Program-made: the position numbers and the translations under genes
Part shown: positions 5,050 to 7,513 of the stretch, piece after piece
Layout: every line of letters starts with the position of its first letter
Position numbering within the stretch: the first letter of the stretch is position 1
Source: a bacterium
GTDB taxonomy: Bacteria > Patescibacteriota > Dojkabacteria > JAKAPS01 > JAJZLI01
Assembly: GCA_021803645.1 (NCBI GenBank)
Contig: JAJZLI010000045.1
Coordinates: forward strand, 1-7,513
Direction: 5' to 3'
DNA: 7,513 bases
Notes under the pieces: generated by a model
What the model was told of the DNA's origin: nothing
The model's database searches: none
The model's input: the letters and a program-made list of their open reading frames with translations, nothing else

Positions 5050-5998
5050 CTTATTTTCTTTTTCAAAGAAAGATGTAGATTTTTATTCAGATAAAATTTG
5101 CTCTCTTATTGACTCTTGGAAAATGGATTATTCAACTTTTAATATTTCTGATATAGCGAAGAGTAGCTTCCCTAAAACTATCCTTGGATTTGGAGGATCT
5201 CATATATACTATTCACAGATTAATGATTTGAAGGTCACTAAGAGTCTTGATCTGTATGAATACTCTGATTATTTTAAAGATTCTATTGCAGTTGGTTTTG
5301 AAAATGGTTTCCTTGAAAAAAACATGAAATCTTTGAATGTTATTTTTTCTTTTCCATCAAAGTCAGTGAGAATAGACAAGGATATTGTAGATGAAATTTA
5401 TAATGGAGTTTATGTAAAAACCCTTCCTTTTGAACAGAAAGAATTTTCTGTTATTGATAAGTTAAAAAAGTATTTTAATCAAAATACCAAATTTAAAATT
5501 TTTAATGATACACCAGCAGTAAATTTTTTTAATATATTTAAGAATAAGCAGAGTGATTTATATCTTGGAGTAGTTTCCGGCACAGGTATCAATATTTCAT
5601 GTACTATTGAGGGGCAGATTATAAACACAGAATTTGGAGGGAGAGATATATTTAAAAAAAATGAATATGATATACTTATTGACAAGGAAAGTATTAATCC
5701 TAACCTTGAATGTACTGAAAAATTAGCCTCATATCCTTTTTTACAAAAAATACATACCAAATATAACGTTCCTATGGATGTCTTGATTAAAAGGTCTGCA
5801 GGTATTATTGCATCAGGGATTATTGGATTTATAAAGTATACAAAAGCTAAAAGTGTAGGTGTCTGTTTTCAAGGTTCTTTTGTGTGTAAAGATGATACTT
5901 ATTTTAACCTCATTTCTGATTTTATCAAAAGTTCTGGGTTTCCGATATCTATATTGCGGGAAAATAAGGCGGATATACTTGGAGCATCTTTGGTTTAA
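5036..5998 (+). CDS. Divergent eukaryotic-type hexokinase family protein (ASKHA fold)
   Basis: A 320-residue protein matching the hexokinase family (PF00349/PF03727), not the bacterial ROK or Glk glucokinases. Motifs occur in family order: GFGGS (51-55, phosphate-1), FSFP (104-107), Lys128 in a weak TKGF equivalent, FNDTPA (156-161, catalytic Asp158), VSGTGINI (180-187, phosphate-2, Asn186), NTEFGG (197-202, Glu199), INPNLECTEKL (220-230, Glu228), SAGIIASGIIGFI (254-266), a GSF block (280-282) and ADILGASLV (312-320). Aligned by eye to human glucokinase, these supply Ser151/Phe152/Pro153, Lys169, Asn204/Asp205, Asn231, Glu256 and Glu290, so ATP-dependent phosphorylation of glucose or a related hexose is likely. 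Oddities: it is much shorter than the ~450 residues of a single hexokinase unit, the usual Asp of LDLGGT is Gly50+1 (LGFGGS), and VDGS is altered to CFQGS. It is cytoplasmic and overlaps the upstream membrane-protein gene by 14 bases. Confidence 0.82.
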   Translation: MVKNNLFSFSKKDVDFYSDKICSLIDSWKMDYSTFNISDIAKSSFPKTILGFGGSHIYYSQINDLKVTKSLDLYEYSDYFKDSIAVGFENGFLEKNMKSLNVIFSFPSKSVRIDKDIVDEIYNGVYVKTLPFEQKEFSVIDKLKKYFNQNTKFKIFNDTPAVNFFNIFKNKQSDLYLGVVSGTGINISCTIEGQIINTEFGGRDIFKKNEYDILIDKESINPNLECTEKLASYPFLQKIHTKYNVPMDVLIKRSAGIIASGIIGFIKYTKAKSVGVCFQGSFVCKDDTYFNLISDFIKSSGFPISILRENKADILGASLV

Positions 5999-6327
5999 AT
6001 TTTAATCTCATCAATTTTTGAAGCAAGTATAAAGTCATTCATTGATAGTCCTCCTATTGCATGTGTATATAGTTTTATTTTTACTTTATTCCATCCAAAT
6101 ATGAGTATGTCTGGATGGTGTCCTTCTTCTTCTGCGATTTTTGCAACCTTGTTTATAAAAGCAATTGCTGACATGAAATCTTTAAATTTGTAATGTTTAT
6201 ATATCTTGATATAGTCTTTGCTCTTCCATCCAGATACAATTTCAAGATATTTCTTTGTGTCAGATTTGGATAAAGGATCTTCTCCCCCTTCGCATGGTTT
6301 ACATTTTTGTGAAGATAGCTCTTTCAT
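5995..6327 (-). CDS. phhB: Pterin-4a-carbinolamine dehydratase family protein
   Basis: A 110-residue protein of the PCD/DCoH family, which dehydrates 4a-hydroxytetrahydrobiopterin in pterin recycling. The diagnostic active-site block is complete: EEEGHHPDI (66-74, His70/His71/Pro72), a Trp at 79, and LYTHAIGGLSMNDFILA (86-102, His89, Asp98). The N-terminus has CKPCEGGEDPL (9-19), a CxxC-type start common in bacterial members. The length is normal. Its stop overlaps the convergent hexokinase-like stop by 4 bases within TTTAAA, leaving no room for a terminator between the genes. The ATG at 6327 has no Shine-Dalgarno; a TATAAT ends 10 bases upstream. No aromatic amino acid hydroxylase is in the window, so the pathway here is unclear; a pterin-related or moonlighting role is possible. 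The symbol is used in the family sense only. Confidence 0.92.
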   Translation of the reverse strand: MKELSSQKCKPCEGGEDPLSKSDTKKYLEIVSGWKSKDYIKIYKHYKFKDFMSAIAFINKVAKIAEEEGHHPDILIFGWNKVKIKLYTHAIGGLSMNDFILASKIDEIKI

Positions 6328-6337
6328 ATCTGTATGT

Positions 6338-6354
6338 ATTATAATAATTATACT
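6338..6354. promoter_or_regulatory. Divergent -10 boxes between the PCD and DUF5674 genes
   Basis: The 43-base gap holds overlapping -10 elements on both strands. On the minus strand TATAAT (6343-6338) ends 10 bases before the PCD ATG, with a second TATAAT at 6352-6347. On the plus strand TATAAT (6340-6345) and TATACT (6349-6354) lie 25 and 16 bases before the DUF5674 ATG. No -35 match is evident on either strand. The overlap means the two genes could interfere with or co-regulate each other. Confidence 0.42.
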
Positions 6355-6370
6355 TTAAAAAATATATATT

Positions 6371-6700
6371 ATGATTATTGTTATAGATAAAAAAGCAACA
6401 AATAATCAGATAGAGCAAATGCTTCTGCAGTTTGGTACATATATTAAAGTTGTTATAGATATAGATAAAGAGATACTTGCAGGAGGTGAGGATCGTCATT
6501 TTGATGCAGAGCAGTTGCTTTTGGGTGGAGGTAGCAGTCAGCATTCTTTATGGGGTGGGGGTATAGATTGGAATAGTAAAGTTATAGATTTTAATTCAAT
6601 AATCAACTTGAGGCCTAGTTACGGTAATCCCAGTAGGGATATTTTAGATATCAATGTAAGAAAAAAGTTTGAATATATATTGAAAAAGTTTCTTTTATGA
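6371..6700 (+). CDS. DUF5674 family protein
   Basis: A 109-residue soluble protein matching DUF5674 (PF18924), a family of unknown function common in Candidate Phyla Radiation genomes and some cyanobacteria. Family blocks visible: an N-terminal MIIVIDKKATNNQIEQML (1-18), YIKVVIDIDKEILAGGE (24-40), RHFDAEQLLL (42-51), QHSLWGGGIDW (57-67), INLRPSYGN (78-86) with Ser88, and a helical C-terminus. The conserved GGExHxDAE, LWGGGxDW and NLRP blocks look like a binding or catalytic pocket, but no reaction is known. The gene ends at a tandem TGA TGA, useful evidence that TGA is a stop codon here. It overlaps the next gene by ATGA, so the two are probably translated together. It has no Shine-Dalgarno. 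Confidence 0.82.
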   Translation: MIIVIDKKATNNQIEQMLLQFGTYIKVVIDIDKEILAGGEDRHFDAEQLLLGGGSSQHSLWGGGIDWNSKVIDFNSIINLRPSYGNPSRDILDINVRKKFEYILKKFLL

Positions 6701-7011
6701 TGAGTGAGTCAGATTTAATACTTGATATTGCAATGAACTTGACTAGAATTGGTGATTGGGTTCTTGAGGACTATCCCATGAAGGTAAATAGCATAAGAAT
6801 TTTTTTAAAACAAACTTCTGAGTATATATCAAAATTAGACAAAAATTCTAAAAAATTTCAAAGATTTAAAGATACATTTATTAGGTTTAGTAGGGAGTAT
6901 CCCCTAATGGAGTCAGCAATCTTGTTGACTACAAAAGGAAACCCTATAATAGCTGAACGTTTAATGACTTGGGGAAATATTCTAACTGCAGAGGCTAGTC
7001 TTATTAAATAA
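6697..7011 (+). CDS. Hypothetical helical protein paired with DUF5674
   Basis: A 104-residue protein not assigned to a named family. It reads as mainly alpha-helical and basic, without signal peptide or membrane segments. Features that look like family motifs are MNLTRIGDWVLEDY (13-26), IRIFLKQTSEYI (33-44), FSREYPL (64-70) and a C-terminal AERLMTWGNILTAEASLI (86-103). The start codon overlaps the DUF5674 stop (ATGA at 6697-6700); a second ATG at 6700 is equally possible and would remove one Met. No Shine-Dalgarno is present, so translation is probably coupled. The tight pairing suggests the two proteins act together or bind each other. It ends 47 bases before the superoxide dismutase. No function is proposed. 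Confidence 0.8.
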   Translation: MMSESDLILDIAMNLTRIGDWVLEDYPMKVNSIRIFLKQTSEYISKLDKNSKKFQRFKDTFIRFSREYPLMESAILLTTKGNPIIAERLMTWGNILTAEASLIK

Positions 7012-7012
7012 T

Positions 7013-7041
7013 AAAGATTATTGACCTAAAATATCTTTTTT
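7013..7041 (+). terminator. Weak AT-rich terminator-like hairpin overlapping the SOD promoter
   Basis: AAAGAT (7013-7018) pairs with ATCTTT (7033-7038); with one bulged T a further three pairs (ATT with AAT) leave a 7-base loop, and the 3' arm runs into a six-T tract (7036-7041). The stem has only one G-C pair, so termination would be inefficient. The -35 box of the next promoter lies partly in the loop. Confidence 0.3.
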
Positions 7042-7049
7042 GTTAGTAT
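7021..7049 (+). promoter_or_regulatory. Promoter for the superoxide dismutase gene
   Basis: TTGACC (7021-7026, five of six to TTGACA), a 17-base spacer and an extended -10 TGTTAGTAT (7041-7049, TGn plus TAGTAT) form the best promoter in the window. The -10 ends 9 bases before the ATG at 7059, so the mRNA would begin at or within about three bases of the start codon. No Shine-Dalgarno precedes the ATG (AAAGTTACT). An alternative -10, TATAAA (7047-7052), would give a 20-base spacer. Confidence 0.55.
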
Positions 7050-7058
7050 AAAGTTACT

Positions 7059-7513
7059 ATGTTAGATCCAATTGTTGCCAAACCATTAAAAGAATCTTTG
7101 TTTTCAATGAAAGGTTTTTCAAAGAGGGCAGTCGAAGAGCATTATAAGCTTTATAATGGTTATGTAAAAAAATATAATGAGATAGTAGATAAACTCAAAA
7201 ACGTAGATTTATCTAGTGCAAATCAAACATATAGTGATTTAAGATCATTAAAAACAGAATTAACATTTGCTATTGGTGGTGTAAAAAATCATGAAATTTA
7301 CTTTGATATTTTAGGTGGTGCAGGTAGTACTCCTGGGGAAAGGACTCGTTCTATAAAGGGATGGAGCAATTTGGACGAATTCAAGGCAGAAGTAAAGGCA
7401 ACTGGTATGGCTGCGAGAGGTTGGGTATGGCTTGCTTACGACCATGATAGAGATTTCTATTTTATTTACCTTGGAGATTCTCAAAATACATATCCTGTAT
7501 GGAATGCTACTCC
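7059..7513 (+). CDS. Fe/Mn superoxide dismutase family protein (3' end cut by window)
   Basis: The first 151 residues (of about 200 expected) of an Fe/Mn superoxide dismutase, which converts superoxide to peroxide and oxygen. The N-terminal helical domain has AVEEHYKLYNGYVKKYNEI (24-42), with metal ligand His28 and the conserved YV; the usual HHxxHH string is reduced to HYKLYNGY, one residue shorter and lacking the second His pair. NHEIYFDIL (77-85) gives the second ligand His78. The C-terminal domain starts with the GWSNLDEF block, then RGWVWLAYD (120-128). The Asp and His ligands of DxWEHxY are beyond the window edge, so an intact metal site cannot be confirmed. No signal peptide is seen, so it is probably cytoplasmic. 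Start chosen at the first ATG after a good promoter; no Shine-Dalgarno. Confidence 0.9.
   Translation, partial: MLDPIVAKPLKESLFSMKGFSKRAVEEHYKLYNGYVKKYNEIVDKLKNVDLSSANQTYSDLRSLKTELTFAIGGVKNHEIYFDILGGAGSTPGERTRSIKGWSNLDEFKAEVKATGMAARGWVWLAYDHDRDFYFIYLGDSQNTYPVWNAT

Noticed and set aside
6299..6544. Minus-strand open frame of 81 codons
   Set aside because: It overlaps the DUF5674 gene and the PCD start, and is rich in Ile, Tyr, Asn and Cys in a pattern typical of antisense AT-rich DNA.
6695..6703. Alternative genetic code with TGA read as Gly or Trp
   Set aside because: DUF5674 ends at a normal family length at tandem TGA TGA, and Trp is encoded by TGG throughout, so TGA looks like a normal stop.
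1..7513. CRISPR array, insertion sequence or att-site signals
   Set aside because: No regularly spaced repeats, transposase or terminal inverted repeats were seen; gene order looks like ordinary chromosome.

Overview
This AT-rich window (roughly 30% GC by eye) looks like a bacterial chromosome fragment from a Candidate Phyla Radiation (Patescibacteria) type organism or a similarly streamlined lineage. The reasons are the compact gene packing, the very small membrane and hypothetical genes, a DUF5674 gene, an Fe/Mn superoxide dismutase of the short HYKLYxGYV type, and general bacterial families (TypA/BipA, YggT, DUF2892). The genetic code looks standard: the DUF5674 gene ends at a tandem TGA TGA, which argues against the TGA=Gly code of Gracilibacteria/SR1. 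The taxonomic placement is inference from gene content only.

Layout. Bases 1-103 hold the 3' end of an unidentified plus-strand gene. It converges on a minus-strand block that reads from right to left: DUF2892 membrane protein (4138-3938), TypA/BipA GTPase (3853-2033), a GlsB/YeaQ/YmgE-like membrane protein (1989-1750), a GH1 beta-glycosidase (1750-530, stop/start overlap TAATG with the previous gene) and YggT (502-209). A short divergent promoter region at 4139-4191 separates this block from a plus-strand pair: a polytopic membrane protein with a NicO/UreH-like HGxxPDEH motif (4192-5049), overlapped by a divergent member of the eukaryotic-type hexokinase family (5036-5998). The hexokinase stop overlaps the stop of a convergent pterin-4a-carbinolamine dehydratase (6327-5995). 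A second divergent promoter region (6328-6370) leads into a plus-strand pair, DUF5674 (6371-6700) and a helical hypothetical protein (6697-7011, ATGA overlap). The 5' three quarters of an Fe/Mn superoxide dismutase follows, cut by the window edge (7059-7513).

How the genes may work together. The GH1 enzyme has no visible signal peptide and would release glucose-type sugars from beta-glycosides inside the cell; the hexokinase-like protein keeps almost all glucose-contacting residues and could feed that sugar into central metabolism. TypA is a ribosome-associated GTPase, and the superoxide dismutase indicates exposure to oxygen.

The most notable points are the hexokinase-type kinase in a minimal bacterial gene set, with an altered phosphate-1 loop, and a recurring promoter arrangement: a good -10 box, often of the extended TGnTATAAT type, sits 8-10 bases before five start codons (13 and 18 bases in two more) and no Shine-Dalgarno sequence is visible. 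That suggests leaderless or nearly leaderless mRNAs for first genes. No tRNA, rRNA, CRISPR array, insertion sequence or stretch over 300 bases without a gene was seen.
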